The translations under genes and the position numbers were made by a program. A model generated the notes under the pieces. That model saw only the letters and a list, made by a program, of their open reading frames with translations. It was not told the origin of the DNA and searched no databases. Below are positions 56,777 through 64,000 of a stretch of 64,000 bases of DNA, piece after piece. The DNA comes from Onishia taeanensis. GTDB taxonomy: Bacteria; Pseudomonadota; Gammaproteobacteria; Pseudomonadales; Halomonadaceae. The stretch spans positions 62,001 through 126,000 of the forward strand of contig NZ_JABVXC010000003.1 of the NCBI RefSeq assembly GCF_013349955.1, written 5' to 3'. Position 1 is the stretch's first letter; every line of letters starts with the position of its first letter.

Positions 56777-58309
56777 CTAGGTCTCGGGTGATGATTCCTC
56801 GATTGGTTCGACCTCTACGGTCAGGCTCACAAGGCGCACCACTCTGAGGGCCTGCCCCTTACGCACCGGCTCGCAAGCATGTGCCCGCCAGCGTTCGTTG
56901 TGCAGCCATACATGACCATCGCCGTCGAAGTCATCAAGCGCCCTGGCCTCGGCGCCCAGCATCTCTTCCTTCCCGGTCCGCGCGGGGCGCCGGCGCAGAC
57001 GCATGAAATGGACCATCATCCACAGCAGCAGGACCGCAGCGAGTGCTGCCACCCCGCCGATCAGCGGCAGCGAAACACTCAGGTTCTCGGCATCCATCAG
57101 GATCACCGAGCCGATCACGAAGGCCACGATGCCGCCGATACCGAGAATGCCGAAGCTAGGCATCAGCGCCTCCCCGGCGATCAGCCCCAGGCCGACCAGG
57201 ATCAGCGCCAGGCCGGCAAAGTTGACCGGCAGCACCTGAAAGGCGAACAGCGCCAGCAACAGCGAGATCACGCCAATGGTGCCGGGCACCAGGCTGCCGG
57301 GGTTGGCCAGCTCGAAAATCAGCCCGTAGAAGCCGATGATCATCAGGAAGTAAGCAACGTTGGGGTCGCTGATCACCGACAACAGCTGGGTGCGCCAGTC
57401 CGGGTCAAAACGTTCGAGAGTCAGGCCGGCGCTGTCCAGCACCCGTTCACCGTTAGCCATGACCACGGTCCGACCATCGACCTGACTCAGCAGATCGTCG
57501 AGGTCGCGTGCCAGCACATCGATCACGTCTTGCTCGAGGGCCTCGCGGGCGGTCAGGTTACGAGCCTCGCGTACGGCGAGTTCGGCCCAGTCGGCGTTGC
57601 GCCCGTGTCGGACGGCAAGGCTGCGGATATAGGCCACCGCATCCTCGAGTACCTTGCGCTCCATGGCGGTAGTCCCCCGTCGCTTTGGAGCCTCGGCGGC
57701 AGGCCGGTCTGCCGGCGAAGAACCCGAAGCCCCAGAGTCTGAAGCCCCAGAGCCCGACGCACCGGCGCTCCTCGCGGATTCGCCGCCCTTGGCCTTGTCC
57801 GGCGCCGCATGCCCTGCATCTTCCTCATCGGTCGCAGGGGCCTCGTCGCCAAGGCCGGGCAGACCACCACCCCCCATACTCACCGGCGTGGCCGACCCCA
57901 GGTGCGTCGAGGGCGCCATGGCCGCCACATGGCTGGCATACAAGAGATAAGTGCCGGCACTGGCCGCTCGCGCGCCACCGGGTGCAACATAGACCGCCAC
58001 CGGGACTGGCGAGGCGAGCATCTCGCTGATCATGTCACGCATCGAGGCATCGAGCCCGCCGGGGGTATTCAGGATAAGAATCGCAAGTTCCGCCTGGGCG
58101 TCCCGGGCCCGGTGCAAGCCACGAGAGAAGTAGTCGGCAGTGGCGGGGCCAATGGCACCATCAAGCGTCATCACCAGGCCCAGGCGATCACGCGCATCCT
58201 GCTGGGCAAGAACCGGCCCCAGCCAGGCAAGCATCGCCCCCAGCAGTAAAGCCATCAGGCTCGACCACAGCCAACGGCGTCGTATGCGATGGGTTGTGAT
58301 GACCCGCAT
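56777..58309 (-). CDS. NfeD membrane serine protease (ClpP-class)
   Basis: This 510-residue protein has an N-terminal signal/membrane helix and a ClpP-like protease domain with AILILNTPGGLDASMRDMISEML. The catalytic Ser is in AASAGTYLLYASH and the Lys is in ERKVLEDAVAYIRS. Four or so hydrophobic helices lie near residues 325-430, and a C-terminal OB-fold NfeD domain ends the protein. A low-complexity Gly/Ala/Ser insert (about 155-220) lies between the Ser and Lys parts of the protease and is unusually long. It precedes and probably acts with the slipin gene. Confidence 0.93.
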   Translation of the reverse strand: MRVITTHRIRRRWLWSSLMALLLGAMLAWLGPVLAQQDARDRLGLVMTLDGAIGPATADYFSRGLHRARDAQAELAILILNTPGGLDASMRDMISEMLASPVPVAVYVAPGGARAASAGTYLLYASHVAAMAPSTHLGSATPVSMGGGGLPGLGDEAPATDEEDAGHAAPDKAKGGESARSAGASGSGASDSGASGSSPADRPAAEAPKRRGTTAMERKVLEDAVAYIRSLAVRHGRNADWAELAVREARNLTAREALEQDVIDVLARDLDDLLSQVDGRTVVMANGERVLDSAGLTLERFDPDWRTQLLSVISDPNVAYFLMIIGFYGLIFELANPGSLVPGTIGVISLLLALFAFQVLPVNFAGLALILVGLGLIAGEALMPSFGILGIGGIVAFVIGSVILMDAENLSVSLPLIGGVAALAAVLLLWMMVHFMRLRRRPARTGKEEMLGAEARALDDFDGDGHVWLHNERWRAHACEPVRKGQALRVVRLVSLTVEVEPIEESSPET

Positions 58310-58546
58310 GACATCTGCCCCCTTCCCTGTAACCTAACACCGAAAGATGCTGTGCTAGGCAAAGGCTTCCTTCACCGCTCAACTGAGCCACGGATTCGGC
58401 TAGCCCCTTTCCCTTACACCATAGTCAACATCCCTCACGCCGGGGACTGTATCGCCAGGACAGGTGTCATCAAGGACCATATCGCCAGATTCGTGACCCT
58501 GGACGCCTGTCGCCCGTCGTCCCGCAGACGCTCGGCACTTATGCGT

Positions 58547-59362
58547 TCATACCCCAGCCAAAAGCCGTCCAAAGCCCGCCTGACAGGTAGGCCGGCCGGC
58601 GATCCAGCGCGCATGCCAATAGAGTGCCTGATTGCTCGAGACACAGGGCACGCCGAAGCGCTGTTCGAGTTCATCGAGCACATCCAGCGCGCGCAGGTTG
58701 GTACAGGGCAGAACCACCGCGTCTATTGGCCCGAACCCGTCGAGCAGCGTCGCCAGGGCATCGCCCAGGCAGGCGGGGTCCACCGCCGGAATGTCCGGAT
58801 CATGATCGAGACGGAAGCCGCCGATGGCCGCGACCTCGATGCCTTGAGCCGAGAAGGCGGCAAGGAAGGCATCATCGACTTCACGCACATAGGGCGTCAG
58901 CACGGCGATGCGCCGCGCTTGCAGGGCTTCCAGAGCGGCGCGGATCGCGAGCCAGGGGTGAGTGACCGCCACCTCCGGGCGCACGGCATGCAGGCGTTCG
59001 GCAATCGGCACATCGCCAATCAACAGCCCCGCCGAGGTGCAACCGAATGCCAGGGTATGGAGCGGAAGCCCCGGTACCAGGGTCGCCGCCGCTGGGGTAA
59101 TGCCCGCCTCGAGCGCCTTGAGGGCCTGGGGGGTCACCTCGGCATGGGTGGGCATGCGGGTGCAGAAAAGCTCCATGTCGTCACCGACCAGTCGATGCCA
59201 GTCCCGCTCCAAGGTGTAGTCGGTATCTAGCAGCACCAAGCCGATGCGCAATAGCTCCGGCCGGTTATAGCGCTGAAAGGCCAGCGCGCGATCATCGGCG
59301 ACGGCAGCGTTAGGTAGTGAAGACACTGAAGAAACTGACGACATGGCGACATCCATCAACAT
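58547..59362 (-). CDS. Asp/Glu racemase / maleate isomerase superfamily protein
   Basis: This 271-residue protein has the two catalytic cysteines of the superfamily, in LAFGCTSAGLLIGD and VVLPCTNLRALDV. ITPAAATLVPGLPLHTLAFG and RIAVLTPYVREVDDAFLAAF complete the fold. It resembles maleate cis-trans isomerase, arylmalonate decarboxylase and the EutA protein of ectoine utilisation clusters. No ectoine-degradation genes are beside it, so the substrate stays open. The start is unclear; ATG codons at 59362, 59356 and 59344 all lack a strong ribosome-binding site, and the Ser/Val repeats at the N-terminus look dispensable. Confidence 0.82.
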   Translation of the reverse strand: MLMDVAMSSVSSVSSLPNAAVADDRALAFQRYNRPELLRIGLVLLDTDYTLERDWHRLVGDDMELFCTRMPTHAEVTPQALKALEAGITPAAATLVPGLPLHTLAFGCTSAGLLIGDVPIAERLHAVRPEVAVTHPWLAIRAALEALQARRIAVLTPYVREVDDAFLAAFSAQGIEVAAIGGFRLDHDPDIPAVDPACLGDALATLLDGFGPIDAVVLPCTNLRALDVLDELEQRFGVPCVSSNQALYWHARWIAGRPTCQAGFGRLLAGV

Positions 59363-59566
59363 GAGGAGATGCCATTACTCTAGTCGCTGCACGCGGCCCA
59401 AGCTTGCACCATCATGCCATCGCAGTGCTTATTTCCATTCAGCGATAGTGATTGTCTGCCCATCCCGCTGACATCGGGTAAGGTCCGGTGACAAAAAGAT
59501 TGTAAACTTGACCGGCGATAGTCGACCAAGCTCCATCACCCTTTGTTTTGCTGAGCCGAGACCACC

Positions 59567-60667
59567 ATGCTCGACACGGACACTGCTGACTCGACAGAGG
59601 CCATCGCCTCACTGCGCCAGCCACTGCATCAGGCACTCATCGAGGCGGGCCTCGATGGTGAGCTAACGGCGCTGACCCCAATGGCCGACACCGGCCTGGC
59701 TCACGCCCACCTGTGGCTTTCCCGCCACAACGGCGCGGACTGGGTGGCGCGGCTGCCCAAGCAAAGCCAGATGCGCCTTGCCGGCGATGACAATCTCGCT
59801 TATCAGGCGGCCTGCTTCACACGGGCCAGCCAGGGCGGCCACACCCCGGCCCTAAAGGCGGTGCTCCCCGCAAGCGACGCCCTGCCACGCGGCGGCCTGC
59901 TGGTGTCGGCGATCCACGGCCGCCACGCCCGGCTGCCCGACGACCTGCCGGCGATCGCCAAGGCCCTGGCCAGCCTGCACGCACAGCCGCTGCCCCCAGC
60001 CGCTCGACGAGCGCCCCTGCAGGCGCCGGCCGACCCCTGGGCGGCCATGCTCACGGAACTTCACCAGCAGGCCGCCTACCTTGACCGAGCCAAGATCGCC
60101 CCCGAGGTTCACCGCCAGCTCTCCGATGACCTGGCAGATCTCGAGCAGTGGTGCGGTAAGGCACCGCCAGCCAATCAGTCGCTGATCAGCTTCGATGCCC
60201 ACCCCGGCAACTTTCTGATTCAGGACGACGGCCGCGCGATGCTCGTCGACCTGGAGAAATGCCGCTACAGCCTGCCCGGCTTCGACCTGGCCCATGCGAG
60301 CTTGTACACCTCGACCACCTGGGACCCGCACAGCCATGCCGAACTTAGCCTTGGCGAGGTGCGCGCTTTTCATCGTGCCTGGGCTGCCGCCATGGCCGAG
60401 CACGGCGCACGCATCGATGCCGACGAGCTGTTGCAGTGTCGCCGCGCCATGTGGCTGTGGTCGGTGACCTGGTGCGCCAAGTGGCAGGTCGAGCAACAAA
60501 GGGCCCGAGACGCCAGCGCGGCGGGTGAAGACTGGTCATCGGAACTCAGTGATCCCGCGCTGATCGCGCATGTTGCCGACCGGGTCGAGCACTACCTGTC
60601 GCCATCTGTCATTGCACGGGTTCGCCATGAGTGGCGAGCACTGGCCGATGACAGCGGCCTGGCCTGA
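59567..60667 (+). CDS. aminoglycoside-phosphotransferase-fold kinase
   Basis: This 366-residue protein has an APH/choline-kinase fold. The catalytic loop is LISFDAHPGNFLIQDDG, with Asp as base and Asn for magnesium, and the DFG-like metal motif is MLVDLEKCRYSLPGFDLAHAS. The nucleotide-binding part near LWLSRHNGADWVARLPKQ is weaker. The His of the usual HxDxxxxN loop is replaced by Ser. The physiological substrate is unknown. It lies about 95 bp before a YnjB-type binding protein on the same strand and may be cotranscribed. Confidence 0.82.
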   Translation: MLDTDTADSTEAIASLRQPLHQALIEAGLDGELTALTPMADTGLAHAHLWLSRHNGADWVARLPKQSQMRLAGDDNLAYQAACFTRASQGGHTPALKAVLPASDALPRGGLLVSAIHGRHARLPDDLPAIAKALASLHAQPLPPAARRAPLQAPADPWAAMLTELHQQAAYLDRAKIAPEVHRQLSDDLADLEQWCGKAPPANQSLISFDAHPGNFLIQDDGRAMLVDLEKCRYSLPGFDLAHASLYTSTTWDPHSHAELSLGEVRAFHRAWAAAMAEHGARIDADELLQCRRAMWLWSVTWCAKWQVEQQRARDASAAGEDWSSELSDPALIAHVADRVEHYLSPSVIARVRHEWRALADDSGLA

Positions 60668-60763
60668 CCCTCGCTCTCAAGCGCCTGGCCAAGCGCCTTA
60701 CTGTGCAACGCTCATCACCGTAAACGATCATCGCCGTATCGGTTCAACACAAGGAGTCTCACC

Positions 60764-62029
60764 ATGCAGCGGATTGCCCCCTCGGCCCGCCAGGACGCGT
60801 TCACTCGCTCTCTCGGCCGCTCGCTTGCAAGCGTCGCCCTCTGCGCCGCTGCGCTCGCCACTGCCTCGCCAAGCCTCGCCCAGGAACTCGCACTGGATGA
60901 CTGGAGCGCCATCGAACAGGCCGCCCAGGGTCAGACGGTCTACTGGAATGCCTGGGGCGGGGACAGCCGCACCAACGACTACCTGTCCTGGGTCGCCGAC
61001 GAGCTCGAGGCACGCCACAACATCGAGCTGGTACACGTCAAACTCAGCGATACCGGCACGGCGGTGTCCCGGGTCATCGCCGAAAAGGCCGCCGGCAACC
61101 TCGATGAGGGCGCCATCGATCTGATCTGGATCAACGGCGAGAACTTCGCCGCCATGAAGGACAACGACTTGCTCTACGGCCCCTTCGCCGAAACCCTGCC
61201 CAATTACCCACTGACCCGTGCCGATGCCAACCCGGAAGTGCGCGTCGACTTCACGGTACCAACCGAAGGCTTCGAGGCGCCCTGGGGCAAGGCGCAGTTG
61301 ACCTTCTACTACGACAGCGCCCGCATCGAGACCCCACCGGGCTCCATGGCCGAACTGCTCGACTGGGCACGCGCCCATCCGGGCCGCTTCACCTATCCCC
61401 TGGTGCCCGACTTCACCGGCAGCACCTTCCTCAAGCAAGCGCTTATCGAGCTGACCCCGGACACCGCGCCGCTCTATCAGCCGGTAGAGGAAAGCGACTT
61501 CGCCGCCGTCACCGCACCGCTGTGGAACTATCTCGACACGCTGCATCCCTATCTGTGGCGCGAAGGGCGCAACTTCCCGACTAGCGGCCCAGAAATGAAG
61601 CGCCTGATGGGTGACGGCGAACTGAGCCTGGCCTTCACCTTCATTCCCTCCGAGCCCGCGGCAGCCGTGGCCGACTTCCAGCTGCCGCCCACCACCCGCA
61701 GCTATGTGCTCGATGGCGGCACCCTCGGCAACGTCCACTTCGTGGCCATTCCCTTCAATGCAAGCCATAAGGCCGGGGCTCTGGTGACCGCCAACTTCCT
61801 GCTCTCGTCACAAGCCCAGGCACACAAGCAGGACCCGGCCGTGTGGGGCGACCGGACGGTGCTGGATATGAACGCCTTGAGCGACAAGGAGCGCGCGACC
61901 TTTATCGACGACAGTGACAACCCGGCCGCCCTGCCCGCCGGCGCCTTGTCGAAGACGCTTCCCGAGCCGCACCCGAGCTGGATGGAACGCCTCGAGGCGG
62001 CCTGGCTCGAGCGTTACGGCAGCCAGTGA
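60764..62029 (+). CDS. ynjB: ABC transporter substrate-binding protein (YnjB-like)
   Basis: This 421-residue protein has a signal peptide ending near residue 40 (ALATASPSLAQE) and then a type-2 periplasmic binding fold: YWNAWGGDSRTNDYLSWVADELEARHNIEL, EGAIDLIWINGENFAAMKDNDLLYGPF and AQLTFYYDSARIETPPGSMAELLDWARAHPGRFTYP. The latter two are typical of YnjB and related to thiamine/iron-type binding proteins. The ligand is unknown. It begins the ynjB-ynjC-ynjD import operon; the permease starts five bases after its stop. Confidence 0.9.
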   Translation: MQRIAPSARQDAFTRSLGRSLASVALCAAALATASPSLAQELALDDWSAIEQAAQGQTVYWNAWGGDSRTNDYLSWVADELEARHNIELVHVKLSDTGTAVSRVIAEKAAGNLDEGAIDLIWINGENFAAMKDNDLLYGPFAETLPNYPLTRADANPEVRVDFTVPTEGFEAPWGKAQLTFYYDSARIETPPGSMAELLDWARAHPGRFTYPLVPDFTGSTFLKQALIELTPDTAPLYQPVEESDFAAVTAPLWNYLDTLHPYLWREGRNFPTSGPEMKRLMGDGELSLAFTFIPSEPAAAVADFQLPPTTRSYVLDGGTLGNVHFVAIPFNASHKAGALVTANFLLSSQAQAHKQDPAVWGDRTVLDMNALSDKERATFIDDSDNPAALPAGALSKTLPEPHPSWMERLEAAWLERYGSQ

Positions 62030-62033
62030 CCCG

Positions 62034-63731
62034 ATGCGCCTCTTCTCACCGACCATTCGTACCACCCCCTGGCTCGCCATGGCCCTGCTCAGCCTGCCAG
62101 TGGCTGGGGGGCTGGCCGGGGTTCTGGCCCCAGCGCTGGGCTGGCTGCCGGCTCTCGGCGGTGATGAACTGACCCTCGAGCACTGGCGGACCCTGGTGGC
62201 GACGCCAGGGCTTGCCGATATGGTGCGACTGAGCCTGAGCGCCGGACTTGCCAGTGCGCTGATCTCGCTTCTCATCGTCATGCTGTTTCTCGGCGCCTTT
62301 GCCGAGACGCGAGCCCTGGCACTTGTCCGGCGTCTGCTGTCGCCCCTGCTGGCAGTGCCGCATGCTGCTGCCGCCATCGGCATCGCCTTTTTGCTCGCGC
62401 CCTCGGGGCTCGCCAGCCGCCTGGTCTCCCCCTGGCCAAGCGGCTGGGACACACCACCGGACTACCTGTTTCCCGGCGACCCCTGGGGACTGGGCCTGAT
62501 CATCGGCCTGGTCGTCAAGGAAGTGCCCTTTCTGTTGCTGATGAGTCTGGCCGCCCTGCCCCAGTGCCAGGCCCAGGCACGGCTGCGGCTGGCTCGGTCG
62601 CTGGGCTATGCGCCGCTCACCGCCTTCGCCAAGGCGGTGCTACCGGGGCTCTACCCGCTGATTCGCCTGCCGATCTATGCGGTGATCGCCTTCGCCTCCG
62701 CCAATGTCGAAGTGGCCATGATCCTCGGCCCAAGCACCCCACCGACGCTCGCCGTGGCGGTGGTGCGCTGGATCAATGACCCGGACCTTTCCATGCGCTT
62801 CGTCGCCTCGGCGGCGGCGCTGTTACAGCTCGCCGTGACGCTGGCGGCGCTTGGCCTGTGGTGGCTCGGCGAACGGCTGGTCGCCAGCCTCTCCCGGTCT
62901 GCCCTGACTGGTGGCCGCCGTGAGGCCGGCGACCGTATCTGGGCTGGCGCCGGTGGGCTCGCCACTCTGCTGGCCGTGCTACTGCTGGGCGGCAGCCTCA
63001 TGGGGTTGGTACTGTGGTCGTTGGCTGCTTGGTGGCCCTTCCCGGCGGCGCTGCCAAGCCCGCTGAGCCTTCACGCCTGGCAGGGGGCGCTGCCCGGGCT
63101 CAAGGAGCCGCTGACGCAAACGGCGCTGATCGGCCTCGCCGCCACCGGGCTGTCGCTGGTATTGACCGTCGGCGCCCTGGAAGCCGAGCATCTGCGCAAC
63201 CACGGCATGGCCGCCTGGGCGGAGCTGGTGTTGTATCTGCCGTTGGTCGTACCGCCGGTCGCCTTCCTGTTCGGCCTGGTTCAACTGCAGGTCCAGGCCG
63301 GGCTGGCCCCGGGAGCACTGGCCGTGATTCTGGCCCACAGCCTCTTCGTGCTGCCCTATGTCTTCCTGTCGCTTGCCGAGAGCTACCGGCGTCTGGACCC
63401 CCGCTGGGCACAGGTAGCGGCGAGCCTCGGCCATTCGCCGGCCAGTCTCTTTTGGCGCGTACGCCTGCCGTTGCTGACGATCCCCATCCTCACCGCCGCG
63501 GCGGTCGGGTTCTCGGTAAGCGTCGGCCAATACCTGCCAACCCTGCTGATGAGTGCCGGCCGCCTGTCAACGCTGACCACCGAGGCGGTTAGCCTGGCAA
63601 GCGGTGGCGACCGTCGTCTGACCGCCGTCTATGCGCTGATGCAGCTGTTGCTGCCAGCCCTGGGCTTCGCCCTGGCGCTGGCCCTGCCGCGTCTGCTGAT
63701 GCGTCACCGAAGTGGAGTACTCAACCCGTGA
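62034..63731 (+). CDS. ynjC: ABC transporter permease (YnjC-like, fused double domain)
   Basis: This 565-residue protein has two fused permease halves, each with about six hydrophobic helices. The EAA-type loops are near LRLARSLGYAPLTAFAKAVLPGLYPLIRLP and WAQVAASLGHSPASLFWRVRLPLL. The fused layout resembles ThiP and YnjC. The start at 62034 follows the ynjB stop by four bases; the frame stays open upstream but overlaps ynjB. Its stop overlaps the ATPase start (GTGA). Substrate as for the binding protein, unknown. Confidence 0.9.
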   Translation: MRLFSPTIRTTPWLAMALLSLPVAGGLAGVLAPALGWLPALGGDELTLEHWRTLVATPGLADMVRLSLSAGLASALISLLIVMLFLGAFAETRALALVRRLLSPLLAVPHAAAAIGIAFLLAPSGLASRLVSPWPSGWDTPPDYLFPGDPWGLGLIIGLVVKEVPFLLLMSLAALPQCQAQARLRLARSLGYAPLTAFAKAVLPGLYPLIRLPIYAVIAFASANVEVAMILGPSTPPTLAVAVVRWINDPDLSMRFVASAAALLQLAVTLAALGLWWLGERLVASLSRSALTGGRREAGDRIWAGAGGLATLLAVLLLGGSLMGLVLWSLAAWWPFPAALPSPLSLHAWQGALPGLKEPLTQTALIGLAATGLSLVLTVGALEAEHLRNHGMAAWAELVLYLPLVVPPVAFLFGLVQLQVQAGLAPGALAVILAHSLFVLPYVFLSLAESYRRLDPRWAQVAASLGHSPASLFWRVRLPLLTIPILTAAAVGFSVSVGQYLPTLLMSAGRLSTLTTEAVSLASGGDRRLTAVYALMQLLLPALGFALALALPRLLMRHRSGVLNP

Positions 63732-64000
63732 CCTCTCTCGATGCCTTGTCCCCTGGTGGGGTTCCCCTAACGATTGCGGAACGATCGGCAGGCGACGATC
63801 TTTCCACCGGGCACGCCCTGATCCTCGAGAACATCCGTATCGATCAGGGCGGTCGCCCGCTGATGTCGCTGGATACCCGCATCGCCCCGGGTGAGGTGCT
63901 GACCCTGATGGGCCCGTCAGGCGTCGGTAAATCGACCCTGCTTGCCTACCTGGCCGGCTTCCTGGCGCCCGCCTTCACTGGCCAAGGGCGCGTATTGCTC
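63728..64000 (+). CDS. ynjD: ABC transporter ATP-binding protein (YnjD-like), 3' end missing
   Basis: Ninety-one codons are visible before the window ends. The frame begins with GTG at 63728, overlapping the permease stop by four bases. Walker A is MGPSGVGKSTLLAYLAGFLAPAF, close to the sequence of YnjD. About 25 extra residues precede the usual start of the ATPase fold (ALILENIRIDQGG). It completes the binding protein-permease-ATPase set. Confidence 0.85.
   Translation, partial: MTSLDALSPGGVPLTIAERSAGDDLSTGHALILENIRIDQGGRPLMSLDTRIAPGEVLTLMGPSGVGKSTLLAYLAGFLAPAFTGQGRVLL

Overview
The window is chromosomal DNA of a high-GC gammaproteobacterium. Gene content and order (surE-pcm-DUF368-nlpD-rpoS, divergent gapA/edd-glk, hexR/zwf-pgl-eda, a DctPQM TRAP transporter) point to the family Halomonadaceae (Halomonas or a close relative). 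This is inferred from recalled gene order, not from a database search. Coding density is high. I see no rRNA, tRNA, CRISPR array, prophage or transposase gene, so the window is core or housekeeping rather than a mobile island.

Layout. 1-1.4 kb: a cut-off HAD phosphatase (mannosyl-3-phosphoglycerate phosphatase type) and gluconokinase. 1.8-5.7 kb: a TRAP transporter (dctP, dctQ, dctM) behind a FadR/GntR regulator that has a perfect palindrome just upstream. 5.9-8.8 kb: glyA and a two-domain polyphosphate:AMP phosphotransferase. 8.9-14.2 kb: a YbbA/YbbP ABC system divergent from tesA, then a DMT exporter. 14.2-20.4 kb: a SelW-like Rdx protein, an MFS transporter, a short LOV photoreceptor, a small acidic-tailed protein, ettA and a DUF2254 membrane protein. 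20.5-23.9 kb: an LpxL-type acyltransferase, alr and rpoS. 24-30.3 kb: nlpD, a DUF368 (PopT-like) transporter, pcm, surE, truD, ispF, ispD and ftsB on one strand. 30.4-32.3 kb: a DUF482 GNAT protein and a small hypothetical protein.

32.5-50.4 kb is a central sugar-catabolism hub built on the Entner-Doudoroff pathway. gapA is divergent from edd, glk, hexose-6-phosphate mutarotase, an aldo-keto reductase, pgi and fructokinase. These are followed by a hybrid histidine kinase and a REC-GGDEF(degenerate)-EAL protein, and then by the opposing zwf-pgl-eda operon with divergent hexR. Together these genes carry glucose and fructose to pyruvate and glyceraldehyde-3-phosphate. The sensor pair sits where pseudomonads carry gltR/gltS.

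50.5-64 kb: a LolA-like protein, RidA, an MFS transporter, a tandem UspA protein beside a SulP anion transporter, a slipin/NfeD membrane pair, an Asp/Glu racemase-superfamily enzyme, an APH-type kinase and a YnjBCD-like ABC importer cut off by the window end.

The most unusual material is non-coding. Two abutting long palindromic elements, one with 21-bp terminal inverted repeats, separate pgl from eda. A 14-unit heptanucleotide array lies between the histidine kinase and the EAL gene, and a five-unit 21-bp array follows the SelW-like gene. Perfect hairpins sit between cistrons of several operons. Short in-frame tandem repeats occur in several proteins. No complete, clearly undescribed multi-gene system stands out; the kinase-EAL pair inside the Entner-Doudoroff locus is the best candidate.
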